Source of the DNA: Lucinisca nassula | Lineage: Eukaryota > Mollusca > Bivalvia > Lucinida > Lucinidae | Direction of reading: 5' to 3' | Assembly: GCA_963580285.1 (NCBI GenBank) | Contig: OY757023.1 | Coordinates: forward strand, 86,081,108 to 86,145,107 | Length of the DNA: 64,000 bases | Shown here: piece by piece, positions 48,903 through 59,577 of the stretch | Numbering within the stretch: position 1 is the first letter of the stretch | Layout: the number at the start of each line of letters is the position of its first letter | Notes under the pieces: model-generated | The model's input: the letters and a program-made list of their open reading frames with translations, nothing else | What the model was told of the DNA's origin: nothing | The model's database searches: none | Program-made: the position numbers and the translations under genes

Positions 48903-50243
48903 TACGAGGACTGTTCAAATATGAATGCAAGTAGAACGTTTTCTCATGCACTAATGCGAAAATCACCTGGAAATAAATATCACAGCGTAGAAATTTTTTT
49001 TACCTATACATTGATGCCAAACCTGTTAAAATCCGTCCCCTTTAGCCATGTATATCGTTCGATAAACACTGCCTACTCTTGTATACTAATACAAAACATG
49101 GTTGGAAGAAGGTCAGAGTACGCCGTTGAAATTCGGTCCTATATTAAGAATCGTTGTATTCTTGGTATACGGTGAAAAGACATTTTTGATGAAATATGTT
49201 CGGTTTATGGGCATAATGAAATGTCTTTTCCGACAGTTTTTCGTTGGTGTAAGAAATTCAGCTGTGGGCTAGGCTCAACAGAAGATGCACCACATGATCG
49301 TCGGCCGAAAAGAGCAACATCTGCCAAGATGGTTGCTAGAGTGAAAGAAATAGTTGCTACCGATGTACGATACACCACTAGGCAAATAGCTAGTATGGTT
49401 GGCATCTCATTAGGAGCAGCTCATACAATTCTTAAACGGGATTTGAAAATGAGAAAGATCAGTGCTAGATGGATCCCCCCTCTGTTGACAGATGAGCAGA
49501 AAAAGACATGCGTTCAGTGCGCCAAGAAGTTGCTTAAAAAGTTTCCAAATTACAATGCACGGTCTTTCGCTAATGTCGTCACAGGTGACGAGACATGGGT
49601 TCACTATTTTGAGCCAAAACGGAAGATTCAGAACAAAATATGGGCAACAAAGTATTGCAAAAGACCATGCATTGCAAAGCGGACCATGAGCGTCAAGAAG
49701 GTAATGTATGCCATATTCTTTTCAAATCAGGGCCTGCTATTCAGGTGTGTGTGCCTTAAGGCAAATCTGTAAATGCGAAGTTTTACAAGAATAAAGTTCT
49801 TCGAAAATTGAAGAAATATTTCAAAGAACGAAGACACGCAACTGGTTTTGCCAATGTCAGATTGCTACATGACAATGCGTCATCGCACAGGGCGTTCATT
49901 GTGCAAGACTATCTGAAGCAGGAAAAGGTTGTTGAACTCCCTCACCCCCCGTATTCCCCTGACCTTGCCCCGTGTGACTTTTTTGTTCCCGCGGCTGAAA
50001 AAATACCTTTCTGGTCGAAAATTTGTACAGCGCAAACACCTCGGTTCTGCAATATTCCAGAGCCTTCATAGTATACCTCGAAAAGACTACCAAAATGCAT
50101 TCAATGATTGGATCACAAGACTGAAAGTTTGTATATCTGTTAAAGGGGAATACTTTGAGGGGACACAATAAATTTTTCATCGAAATCTATCACGGAATCA
50201 TTTTTATGTGCTTAGTTGCATTCATATTTGAACAGTCCTCGTA
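48903..50243 (+). mobile_element. Full-length mariner element with perfect 26-bp TIRs
   Basis: The element body is 48905-50241 (1337 bp). The left end starts CGAGGACTGTTCAAATATGA, and its 26-bp terminus is exactly the reverse complement of 50216-50241. TA occurs at 48903-48904 and 50242-50243, the expected mariner target duplication. The interior is a transposase pseudogene. Perfect TIRs with a damaged gene suggest fairly recent insertion, possibly already as a non-autonomous copy. Confidence 0.93.
49099..50171 (+). pseudogene. Mariner DD34D transposase pseudogene
   Basis: MVGRRSEYAVEIRSYIKNRC is followed by an in-frame TGA at 49173-49175, then FDEICSVYGHNEMSFPTVFR and HTH parts (TTRQIASMVGISLGAAHTIL). 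Then come RKISARWIPPLL and the first catalytic Asp in TGDETWVHYFEPK (codon 49587-49589). A frameshift lies between about 49700 and 49800, after which FYKNKVLRKLKKYFKER leads to the second Asp in LLHDNASSHRAF (49871-49873) and the third in HPPYSPDLAPCDFF, 34 residues later. Another frameshift near 49985 precedes the C-terminus (PRKDYQNAFNDWITRLK, ending VKGEYFEGTQ). All catalytic Asp residues survive; the gene is broken by one stop and two frameshifts. Confidence 0.92.
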
Positions 50244-50721
50244 CAACTATCCTTACTTAAGGTGCCAGAACACTCAAATATACCCCTTATAAAAACATGT
50301 AAATCCTGCAAGTTTCAGAAACTGTCACATGTTCCACAACATTCCTTCACTTATAACACTTCTCAAACTGACAAGAGCATTCACTGATCCCCTGAAATAT
50401 CAACTATTTTCCCTTTCACGACCGTTTAGATTTTTCACAAATGTATGCCAAACACACTGACTGTGTTAATTTCCAACACAAAACAGCTGGCCGGTGCACA
50501 CCTGCTTGACATAGATCAGCAACCACCCAGAAGATATAGTCCTGGAAAGAAGGATGGATCTTTGCTTATTCATTGCAAAACACTTCATATTTAAAGATCA
50601 GATGAAAATAATGGGAGAAAAAAACTTAAACAGTGAAATAGAGTCGGTCAACAAAGGAAGCAATATTTTTAAACATCTACATGTATTTTAGCACGCTACG
50701 ACTTCGGAAGTACTTCTATGG
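50244..50721. other. Unassigned stretch
   Basis: Nothing recognised. Confidence 0.3.
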
Positions 50722-51118
50722 GTGGTCTGACACCTTAACCCTGGGAAAGCTGCTGGACCAGACAGCCTGACACCACGGATCCTGAAGGCATGTATGCTGA
50801 ACTGCCATCTATTCTCACCAATATATACAATACATTCCTCCATGACGGTAGCGTCCCAGATGAGTGACGACATTCTTTAGTCAATATTGTCATAAAAACG
50901 TAGAAACTAACGCCCCGTCTCCTTAACATGCATAACGTCCAACGTATTGACCTTTCTTGACCAGTCTTCTTTTCTCAAAACAGTGTGGTTTTCGAAGCAA
51001 GCTAAGCTGCGAAACCCATATTCAGTTTGTCCAGGATCCTTCAGATATTCTTAACGATGGTAGTCAAACAGATACGATGGATATTAGCAAAGCATTTGAT
51101 AAGGCTGACCATCAAAGT
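50722..51118 (+). pseudogene. Jockey/CR1-type LINE reverse transcriptase, N-terminal part
   Basis: Translations in shifting frames give GKAAGPDSLTPRILKACMAE, LPSILTNIYNTFLHDGSVPD, IVIKT..RPVSLTC, then QFVQDPSDILNDGSQTD and ISKAFDKADHQS. These correspond to the GPDxIxPRxL, NYRPVSL and DFSKAFDxVDH blocks of LINE RTs. Several frameshifts and stops break it. Similarity ends at 51118, where another retroelement begins. The second half lies at 53310-53620. Confidence 0.82.
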
Positions 51119-51857
51119 TAAAAAGAGAAACGATCAGGAACTGATACAGTCAGATCCAAAATTCTTCCCACAGTATCACTAGGGAAACAAGTCGAAACAT
51201 GGAGTGACGACAGTGTACAAAACGGACCACAGGTAAACCGAGCCAGCAGCTCTTTGCCAAACAGACGATGACTCAGAATATCAAAATCTAACTAAAACGG
51301 AGCAATATACGCAATGGGGGAAATAATCAGATTAACCAGTTGACAAACATTAAACTGGAAGGACAAACGTAATTAAAAATGAACAACCAAAAGTGGGGAA
51401 GAATCTGAATCATCAACGTAAAAACATATAGATTTAGGGAAAGAATTAGAACCACCAACACAAAACATGAAGAACCTCAGCAAAAGCACCGACTTGGTAT
51501 GGTCAGTAAAAAATACTGGTGGCTCTAAGTTAACTTTACGGGGTCCCAATCCTCACCATCACTTTCACTTTGGTTCAAACAAGTATTTGTTTGGTACGCG
51601 GGAAGGTGTTTTAACTCATCAGTAATTCAACTGGTTAAATATCGATATCATAATTGAAGTCAAGTTGACACAAGAATGGTGACTCGACAGTAAAACGCGG
51701 TAAAACGCACTGAGCCATCCGGTGCTGAACACAACGCCACAGGAACACTGGAGCAAACCAAAATCCAAAAGTTGGACCCTGTTGGACCAAGCAACAGATA
51801 AAAATGTTCTAGCTCCGACCAACTAATAAATAGCTTTAAGCCAATGTCATAATGGAG
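51119..51857 (-). mobile_element. Retro-F-like diverged subfamily
   Basis: Layout parallels retro-F but is strongly diverged: GATCAGGAACTGATACAGTC, ACCGACTTGGTATGGTCAGT, TTAACTTTACGGGGTCCCAA TCCTCACC, CTCATCAGTAATTCAACTGG, GGTGACTCGACAGTAAAACG, CTGGAGCAAACC and GTTGGACCCTGTTGGACC. Probably an older related retroelement 3' region. Confidence 0.6.
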
Positions 51858-52470
51858 TCTGAAAAATAGAAGTGGAGGCAATGATCAGGAATCGATACAA
51901 TCAACCCACAGCTCCCATCAGAGACACCAAAGGGAAAGAAACACAAGCATGAAACAACAGACCTAATGGAAAAATCAACAGCGGAAAGCCAAAAGGACAG
52001 TTACTGTCCCACAAAATGCCAATAGGCTAAAAAAATAAATAATAATAATCCAAAATAAAATAAAATAAGCGACACAAACGCCCAAAGACAAACCATAACA
52101 AAAAAAAAAAAAAAAAAAAAACCGCGACAGAAGAACCGCCCGGAACGGCCAGCGGAAACGAATTCCACCGGGGGGCCCAAATCGACCCTACGCGGCCACA
52201 ATCCTCGCCCTTACTTCCGCCGCGATTTGGACAAATAATTTGTTCAGTCCGCATGAAGACCTCCTAACTCATCAGTGCAACATCTCCGTGAACACAAACA
52301 ATCAAACAACCACAGATCCCCGATCCACCGGCGTGGAGGAAAGAGGAAAGAAAAACATAATGTCTGACCGTGATTGGGTCAAACACAATGCATGCAGATT
52401 ATTGAATGGCATTTATATTATATCCGATGTGTCTGTAACGTTTAATAATTGTCTGAAATAGTGCCGAAAA
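51858..52470 (-). mobile_element. Retro-F copy, long
   Basis: AAAAATAGAAGTGGAGGCAA TGATCAGG through ACCGCGACAGAAGAACCGCC, GGACAAATAATTTGTTCAGT, CTCCTAACTCATCAGTGCAA, then a shortened link to RT-derived DNA (GACCGTGATTGGGTCAAACA). Contains a 20-A run at about 52100-52121. Confidence 0.85.
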
Positions 52471-52479
52471 GTTAGATTT

Positions 52480-53300
52480 ACCTTTAATTTTTCTTTATTA
52501 ATGTCAGCTTGATTTGACTAGAAAGAGACACCATAAAATCTCGTTTACAACAAAACAAAAATAAATCAGACACAAGGGGTGCACAGTTTGTACCCATTGG
52601 AATACCTACGATTTGTCTATGTAACGTTCCAAATCTAATATAAGATGAGATAAAGCATCACATATAGTTTGACAACACCCAAATGTATACCTTTTTTAGA
52701 TTTGTAGCTTGTGTTCGTCTGTCATTGCATGCAAGGAAAGTAGTGCCCTCTTTTACAAAAGTGCTTCGTTTCACTGACCGTTCCAAGACGGCTCTTCTGT
52801 CGCGGTTTATTTTTGTTATGGTTTGTCTTTGAGTGTTTGTATCGCTTATATTTGGATAGCCATTTGGTCGTTTTGTGGGAACGTGACGGTCCTTTTGGCT
52901 TTCCGCTATTGATGTTTCCATTAGGGTATAGTTGTTTCGTGTCTGTGCTTCTTTCCCTTTGGTGTCTCTGATAGGAGCAGTGGGTTAATTGTATCGATTC
53001 CTGATAATTGCCTTCATTTCTATTTTTCAATCAAATTAGTAAGTTTTTCCTTTATCAAGTTATGAGGTATATTATTCACTATTATTCAGTGGAAAGCTCA
53101 GCCTGCATATGTTGTAACGCTACCCACTTGGACCCGTGAAATGTTTGGATATCATGCTTCAAATGACGGAAAGTAGATTTAGTTTAGGCGATAGAAGATT
53201 ATAATTTGGGTATTAAATTCAGTACGTTTATCAATTAATTTAAAAATGTTAGTTTCCCATTCTTTTAAAGCACTATACTCTGCACATTCGCTTACACCAG
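52480..53300 (-). pseudogene. YLDD-type retroelement RT relic with a retro-F insertion
   Basis: On the minus strand, LKHDIQTFHGSKWVALQHMQ (about 53110-53170), NIPHNLIKEKLTNLI (about 53030-53075) and, beyond a plus-strand retro-F insertion (52768-53028), degenerate sequence corresponding to RFGT..GIPMGTNCAPLV and CCKRDFMVSL (about 52505-52650) follow the order seen at 39660-40860. Stops and frameshifts are frequent. Together with 51858-52470 it is one inserted retroelement disrupting the LINE. Confidence 0.7.
52768..53028 (+). mobile_element. Retro-F 3' copy, plus strand
   Basis: TTTCACTGACCGTTCCAAGA CGGCTCTTCTGTCGCGG through TTAATTGTATCGATTCCTGA TAATTGCCTTCATTTCTATT. Confidence 0.85.
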
Positions 53301-53309
53301 CGATCGTCA

Positions 53310-53620
53310 AATGCATTGCGTCTTTTCTGTCAATGTGTATGATCTTAGACGGCGAAGAATCCCTATAATGTCCTGTCCAGTTTTGTCTTGCTGACGGCTC
53401 TGTACATGGCCTCTGTCTATCTCTTATCTACCTAAGTGACATGCCAAACACCATACAAAGCAACAGCAGGTTTCTTGCAGACGACACCATCATGCATCTG
53501 ACAATTTATAACCAATATGATTGCCATGCCCTTCTGTCCGACTTTTCCAATCTGGAAAAATGGGAAAGTGAGTGGTTAAAATGTTAAATCATGATAAGTG
53601 TGAGGTGATAAAAGATGACT
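53310..53620 (+). pseudogene. Jockey/CR1-type LINE reverse transcriptase, catalytic part
   Basis: In one frame: LADGSVHGLCLSLIYLSDMP (normally VPQGSVLGPxLFLIYINDLP), then SNSRFLADDTIMHLTIYNQY and CHALLSDFSNLEKWESEWL. The ADD catalytic box and the following NLxxWExxWL block are standard for LINE RTs. It completes the domain begun at 50722-51118. The stop soon after and frame damage upstream make it a pseudogene. Confidence 0.82.
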
Positions 53621-53761
53621 AAAATAGACTACCTATCACATTCGATTATAAACTCCATGACAAGTTATTAAATTAAAGCAGTTTCGGCAAAGTAATTCAG
53701 TATCACATTTTCATGTGAATTGCCAAAACATAATGATGTGGTCAAGTCTTGAATTGATATT

Positions 53762-53915
53762 CAAAAATAGAAGTGAAGACAATGATCAGGAATCGATATA
53801 ATTAACCCAAAGCTCCCATCAGAGACATCAAAGGGAAAATTCAATAGCGAAAAGCCAAAAGGACAGTTACTTTCCCAAAAAATGGCCAATTGGCTATCCA
53901 AGACAAAATAAATGA
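53762..53915 (-). mobile_element. Retro-F 3' fragment
   Basis: CAAAAATAGAAGTGAAGACA ATGATCAGGAATCGATATAA TT through GCCAATTGGCTATCCAAGAC. Confidence 0.82.
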
Positions 53916-53977
53916 AAAAAAAGATAAATCTGCAATATTCACATTATCGGTGCATTTACAGAAAAATCCTATACGTC

Positions 53978-53981
53978 ATGC

Positions 53982-54021
<40 letters not shown>

Positions 54022-54061
54022 TATAATAATAATAATAATAATAATAAAAATAATAATAATG
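53978..54061 (+). repeat. (AAT)n microsatellite
   Basis: About 27 imperfect AAT units; the Asn/Ile-rich open frames across it are artefacts. Confidence 0.95.
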
Positions 54062-54320
54062 AGTACATTCCTGCGCCATTATATAATGAGGTATTTTGCA
54101 TAAAAACAATCAAGATGATTTCCGTTGCAACAGGTGTGGAGAACGTATAGAGATTTGTAGTTCATTTACATTTAACCTGTCTATTTTAAATTGCAAAGCC
54201 TTTGGACAATTACCGGGTAAATTTACATCTTTTCTGTATAATGGTAATAAGAAGTTGATTACGCAAATTTATCTGGTTATTTTTGTATTTCCATATACAC
54301 CAACACATTCCTATTCTACC

Positions 54321-54643
54321 GGCCCCGATAGCTCAGTTGGTAGAGTGTCCGCTCCGGGGAACGGGAGGTCTCGGGTTCGATCCCGGGCCGCGACATACCA
54401 AAGTCGTTAAAAATGGTACTAGCTGCTCCTCGCTTGGCACTCAGATTTACGGGGTAGGGCTAGGACTGGTCGATCCAGTGTCAGGATAATGTGACTGGTT
54501 GTGGTATCATGTAATGTGTCTGGGACATGATACTTCAGTGTGGCAGCACTATAAACGTGAGCATTGAGCTCCCTGTCGCAACCAGACAACGTCGTGATAT
54601 GACTGAAAAATTGTTGGAAGCGACGTTAAACCCGAATTCACAC
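54321..54643 (+). mobile_element. SINE-T1, full length, 18-bp target duplication
   Basis: GGCCCCGATAGCTCAGTTGG (A box), GGTTCGATCCC (B box), conserved body (GGGTAGGGCTAGGACTGGTC, GTGTCTGGGACATGATACTT) and tail GCGACGTTAAACCCGAATTC then CACA. Perfect duplication ACACATTCCTATTCTACC at 54303-54320 and 54644-54661. The cleanest copy in the window. Confidence 0.95.
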
Positions 54644-54679
54644 ACACATTCCTATTCTACCAGACCATGCAACACAGAA

Positions 54680-55205
54680 TTTAAAGCAATGATCCGGAAT
54701 CGATTATCAGAGACACCAATGGGAAAGAAACACATACATAAAATAACTAGACCCTAATGGAAACACCAATAGTGGAAAGTCAAAAGGACAGTCACTTTTC
54801 CACAAAATAGCCAATTGACTATCCAAACAAAATATATAAGCGATACACACACTCAAAGACAAATCATAACAAAAATAAACCGCGACAGAAGAAACGCCTT
54901 GGAACGGTCAGTGAAACGAATTCAACCGGGGGCTTAAATTGATTTTACGTGGCCACAATCCTCGCCCTTATTTCCATCGCGATTTAGACAAATAAGTTAT
55001 TCAGTCCGCATGAAGGCCTCCTAACTCATCAGTGCAGCATCTCCGTGAACACAAAAGTCAAACAACCACAGAGGTGAAACAACGATGAGTACTCGACGGC
55101 AAGAAACCACAGAATTGCTGGAGCAAAAGAAGACCAACAGTTAGACTCCGATGGGCCCGACCAGAGACAGAGCATCAGGGTCCAACCAACATTACATAAA
55201 ATTAG
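54680..55205 (-). mobile_element. Retro-F copy
   Basis: AAAGCAATGATCCGGAATCG through GGAACGGTCAGTGAAACGAA, CGTGGCCACAATCCTCGCCC, GTGAACACAAAAGTCAAACA and ATGGGCCCGACCAGAGACAG to AACATTACATAAAATTAG. Confidence 0.88.
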
Positions 55206-55269
55206 ATACTCTCTAATTCTAAGTCCATTCTCTAATCATAATGTCCAAAGAACAAACACAAAACTCACA

Positions 55270-55625
55270 GAAATGACTTATGGTTAATGGTTAATTGTAT
55301 CGATTGATGACCATTGCCTTTGTTTTTGTTTGATTTGAGGTGTAACGTCCCGATCAACCCTGTAAAGGCCATTTTGGAGACGTCGCTTCCAATTTTTACT
55401 CGACATTGAGATGAAATGACATCTCAAGCCCTGCCGCCCAATGAAACCATTAGGGTTTATAAGCATGGACGGGCCGACTCGCACCGCTTTGCCTGGGCAG
55501 GCTTTGATCTACTAAGCGGTTTACCAGTACTCGTGTGCAGGTCGGTTTCATCTCTGCGTGGAAGCATCATGCAGCCCATCTATTTCTTCAAGCCCAGATG
55601 AGATCATTGCCTTCACTTCTATTTT
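55270..55625 (+). mobile_element. Retro-F 3' end split by SINE-E
   Basis: GGTTAATTGTATCGATTGAT GACCATTGCC precedes the SINE, and GATCATTGCCTTCACTTCTA TTTTTG follows it. Confidence 0.8.
55326..55604 (-). mobile_element. SINE-E inside retro-F end
   Basis: TTTGATTTGAGGTGTAACGT through CATCTATTTCTTCAAGCCCA. Duplication GA(C/T)CATTGCC on both sides (about 55310-55319 and 55611-55620, borders approximate). Confidence 0.85.
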
Positions 55626-55806
55626 TGTTTTTATAAAAAGTTCGTTGCTGATTGAATACTTTGTCCCTATTTGGGATCCCTGGGAGAAAAATGAATTATT
55701 TTAAATGATCCAGCATCGTGCAGTGAGGTACATTTTTAACGATTATGGTTTCTCTAGCAGCGTAAGTACCATGCTATCTTAACTTAACCTTGCCAAACTT
55801 GAAAGC

Positions 55807-55978
55807 CATTAAGAAAACACGCCTATACTAATACATTGTAAATTATACCGCCGAAAAAATAAAAATTTTCTGATAAAAATTGTGATTTTTTTCTTATTTC
55901 TACTTTAAACATAGATTGTGGGTACTCGTTAGAACCGCCTCGAGGGGATCAAAATTATATAGCCGTGTTTTTGTGATG
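55807..55978 (+). mobile_element. A-type MITE, internally deleted
   Basis: CATTAAGAAAACACGCCTAT through GTACTCGTTAGAACCGCCTC G, then directly AGGGGATCAAAATTATATAG and CGTGTTTTTGTGATG. One palindrome arm is missing. Confidence 0.85.
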
Positions 55979-55993
55979 GGTGTTTCATCAGTA

Positions 55994-56060
55994 TTGACGG
56001 GGACGTTAAACCTCAAATCAAACAAACAAATCATCATTGCCTTCACTTCTATTTTTCATC
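55994..56060 (+). mobile_element. SINE-E tail fragment plus retro-F end
   Basis: ATTGACGGGGACGTTAAACC TCAAATCAAACAAACAAA then TCATTGCCTTCACTTCTATT TTTC. Only terminal fragments of each. Confidence 0.75.
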
Positions 56061-56523
56061 TTTGTTCATGTTTTACGTAATACATCAAAATCTAGTAAAA
56101 TCCAACATCCACTTCTTTGAGACAGAGATTCCAACCATCATAAGTACTTTTTTCCCCCGCACTGGCAGACTGGAACAGCCATGCTCCTGACACATGTTAC
56201 AGCCCAGACCTCTGTTCTTTCTGAGCTCCATAAAATTCAAACGTTTAATGCAGTAATAAATAAATCATTTTCACCCGTCATCCTTATCATTCCCATTATC
56301 TCAGTAGCAAAATGCACAAACTATTATGCGGATTTCATAATAATTTCTAAATACTATATTATATTTTAACACGAAATTTATCTACTTCATATTTTTAATT
56401 CCTGTAATTTTTGCATGCACTCCATATAATAGTCTATATTGTGTGGCAGTTTCAGATTCAGTCTCAGATCATTTTTTCCTGTCGGGCGTGCCAACAGAAG
56501 TGTATAAGCTCTGGTCTTTGTAG
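56061..56523. other. Unassigned stretch
   Basis: Nothing recognised. Confidence 0.3.
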
Positions 56524-56837
56524 TTAAAGGCATTTATTCTGAAACAGTAAAACACACCGTGTGTTCATAATTGTTTTATTGCCCCCTGTGGTATACCATC
56601 TATAGCAGATCAAAGGCGGTCCCTTATAGGGTGATTAGTAGCTCTTGATGAATCCCCTGACGTCAAATCAATAATATACACTCCAGTCAACAGTTAGTAA
56701 ATTATTCATTTTCCCCAGGGAGGCCCCTTACCTGTTGAAGACAGAGGACTTGTCTTCAGTCAGCACTGAGGGCTACATAATATTATGTATTAAAATGATA
56801 GTCCTCAATAATCAAGAATAAATGCCTTTAAAGATAG
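56524..56837. mobile_element. TIR element with TTAAAGGCATTTATTCT ends
   Basis: TTAAAGGCATTTATTCTGAA at the left and AGAATAAATGCCTTTAA at the right are inverted. The interior (about 280 bp) has further short inverted pairs (AAGACAGAGGACTTGTCTTC) but no ORF. Single copy in this window. Confidence 0.75.
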
Positions 56838-57322
56838 ACACGGTTTACGCAGTTTCTCCGTAGGCTAATCCGCTTACCAAAATTCCATTGTTTATTTGTA
56901 TGTCGCTTCCTGTGTGCGAACGGTTTCTACATGTAAAAGCTACAGTACTGTAGTTCCAGTCCTATTTTTCGAGTTATGCCCGATGGAAATTTTCTACACT
57001 TGCGGTGATCGAGATAAAGCCAGGACAACTTTCATGTTTAAAATATTTCATCAGTATTAATATCCAATCCTAGTGACCAGTTGAAGGTACACAATTACAT
57101 TACAAACTATGTGTTCCCACAATTACTTCGAGAAGTGTATTTGAATCATCATTAGACATTCTTAATAGTCGATCCGCCTTTAAGTTTGACATGCCATGTG
57201 CACAATAAGCCCTCAAAATAGACAAAATACGCACAGTAAAGCGCACAATCAAAGCTGATAACCTACACAAACAAAAGATGAAGAGCAATATATAAATTTC
57301 ACCACACAATATCCTCTGGTCA
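56838..57322. other. Unassigned stretch
   Basis: Nothing recognised. Confidence 0.3.
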
Positions 57323-57390
57323 TGGACCATCTCTTGGACTGTTCAAAGTGGTCTTAAAGACCACTTTTGAACAGTTCCAAAGATGGTCTT
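57323..57390. repeat. L-type palindrome core
   Basis: TGGACCATCTCTTGGACTGT TCAAAGTGGTCTTAAAGACC and ACTTTTGAACAGTTCCAAAG ATGGTC. Flanked by CCTCTGGTCA as in the 7135-7361 element, and GAATTTTGCTGCATACAGT follows. The left TIR is not seen. Confidence 0.78.
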
Positions 57391-57416
57391 TATATATGAA
57401 TTTTGCTGCATACAGT

Positions 57417-57560
57417 ATTTAACCATTGTCTTGCTGAACAAGAATACGTTCCGCCTTTGGAAACTGTGTAAATCTAGGTCAGATGGCTTCTGGCTCATCA
57501 CTATATGTCAGTTAATTGGTGAAGATGGTGTTTGTGGGGTGGGAGGCGGTGCCCTTAAGG
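57417..57560 (+). mobile_element. B-type left-half relic
   Basis: TTTAACCATTGTCTTGCTGA ACA, AAACTGTGTAAATCTAGGTC AGATGGCTTCTGG match the B-type element of 37349-37561 up to its core. Confidence 0.65.
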
Positions 57561-58541
57561 CCCCTTTTCTGCCACGTAACAAAAGTCTCCATTTTCTCCT
57601 GAATCATTGCATATAGTGTACCATTTATTAAAATAATATTGGTTTTGCTACGTAAGTCTAAGTTTGAAGAGACGTGATTTTGAATGTGGGTGTGGGTAAT
57701 TCTGTATTAATCTGAGGAATCATGTTTTTTGCAGCGCCTCCATTTGAAAATATATCACATCCAGTTATACCTTCCTTTGTTTGTTTTACAAATGTCCTAG
57801 GAATTATCCTACCTAAGTTGTCTTCCTTTAAAGTAAAATACTACATCTTCGGCAAAATAGTAAGAACAGATCACTCTGAAAAGACCGCACTCAAAGAACG
57901 GAGCCATCTCAATAAGTTCTAAAAAGGGTTATCCCCTGAAGCAAGGAGTACACCACAGAACTGAAAAATATGGAGTGTACATGTTTTCTGCAAGTCACCT
58001 AAAGAAAGTAAGTGACATGGAGCCACACACAGTAAAGAAAACAACATGAACCAACGACACAAAGCCAATAAACAAATAAGACACTGCAAAAGAAGCCCCG
58101 TCTTGTGACGGTCAGTAATAAAACTACTAGCAGAGTTGGGATGGGTGTGGGTGGGAGTGGGCTTCAACTCCGAAGTTTATGATTTTTTTTTTTTTTTTTG
58201 CCGGGTACCAGTGATGATGGACGCTTATTTCATCGCTGTTTATAAATTCTTAAGTTAAATTGGTGTGTTTCATTATTCCATTAGGATCTCTGGATATATT
58301 TGGGACTATAAGACACGGTAACGTCATATACATACATTCATTGCTCAAATTCGTCAGAACAAGTTAGAACTTTGTAGTTATGATGATGTGAAATTTTCTG
58401 TTGAGGGTGACTGGGTGACGCCATAATGCATTAGTGCCACAGTATAAACAATACATTGGTCCCCCGCTTACAATATAACTGTAAAAACAGGGCACGCTAA
58501 AAAATTTTGAAAGTATACTGCCCAACAAAAGTAAGGTCAAT
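57561..58541. other. Unassigned; possible 5' region of the ORF1 element
   Basis: AAGTAAGTGACATGGAGCCA.. GACGGTCAGTAATAAAACTA (about 57998-58125) is weakly retro-F-like. A T run lies near 58182-58199. The 200 bp before 58542 may be the 5' untranslated region of the ORF1-like gene, but no promoter motif is identified. Confidence 0.4.
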
Positions 58542-59577
58542 ATGGCAGAAAGAGAAATGGACACTGATAGAGATAATACACGTAAAAGGAAGGAAATAAG
58601 TAGTGTCAGTGAACTGGATACCAGCGGGGCGGTAAGCACCCCTCACAATAAAGGTCAAAAACAAAAGAAAAAGAAGAAAAATAAAGGTGATAAGAACTCC
58701 AGTGTGGGTGAGACTGCCGCGACTGCTGAAGGTAAAGAACAGACAGTGCATATGCCAGATATAACCAGACAGCTGGATGACATTAACAAAAAACTGTCAA
58801 ATGTGCTTACAAAAGATGACGGCTTTCTGAGAGGCATGATTAAGGATATATTCCAACAAATGAAAGATGATTTTTTACACTCTGTAATCAACAGGATAGA
58901 GATTCTCGAAGGCAGGCTTTTTGAGAGAGATCAAGAAAATGATAAGCTAAAGAAGGATATAGGCAGTCTCCAAAAAGATCTGACAAACCACAGAGCTGAA
59001 CTCCAGAAACAGAACACCGAGAATCAAAAGCTAATAGACCATATAGGAGAGTTAGAAGAGGCTAAGTTGACAACAGAAACTAAAATCAATGATCTGGAAA
59101 AATATAGTAGAAAAAACAACATTAGAATTAGTGGGTTACCAGAAATGGGTATAGAATCAGCTGAAACAACTACGATTAAGTTAATAGAGACCCTGGACAA
59201 CAAGATTGGAGGCCTAGGATTACAACAGCAAGACATTGATATCGCTCATAGGATAGGAAGACCTAAGAAAGATAAGCATCGTCAGATTATCGTTAAATTC
59301 AACTCAAGGATGAAACATGATGAAATTCTAAGGAAACGAAGAGAGTTCAAGGGCACAAACATTTTCGTGAGTGAAGACTTGACAAAAACCAACCAGCAGG
59401 TTTTCGCATGTATCAGAAAAAAAAATGCCTGACGAAGTGGACCAGTCATGGTCAAAAGGCGGACGTTTATTCTACAGACCTAAGAGTGATCCAAACTCTA
59501 CTATTGAAGTTCAGTACAAGGACTTTCAGCATTGGGTAGATTTGCCTTGGCCAAAGAATGAAGGAGCTAAAAGGTAA
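58542..59577 (+). pseudogene. L1-ORF1-like (Transposase_22-type) protein, one homopolymer frameshift
   Basis: The open frame 58542-59432 (296 codons) begins MAEREMDTDRD. A Lys-rich basic stretch (KQKKKKKNKGDK, about residues 39-51) is followed by DITRQLDDINKKLSNVL. A long heptad coiled coil spans about residues 115-188 (IEILEGRLFERDQENDKLKK, KQNTENQKLIDHIGELEEAK). The hallmark junction YSRKNNIRISGLPE (about 188-201) opens an RRM-like and C-terminal domain with DIDIAHRIGRPKKDKHRQII. L1 ORF1 proteins are trimeric RNA-binding chaperones of LINE RNPs. The frame stops after a run of nine A (59417-59425). In the next frame MPDEVDQSWSKGGRLFYRPK and FQHWVDLPWPKNEGAKR continue to a stop at 59575-59577, the expected C-terminus. 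A one-base length change in the A run would make the frames continuous, so this could be sequencing error or a recent mutation. No RT follows. Confidence 0.85.

Noticed and set aside
48795..49175. 126-codon plus-strand frame as an independent gene
   Set aside because: Its last 25 codons are the in-frame N-terminus of the mariner transposase and the preceding part crosses the mariner TIR, so it is not a separate gene.
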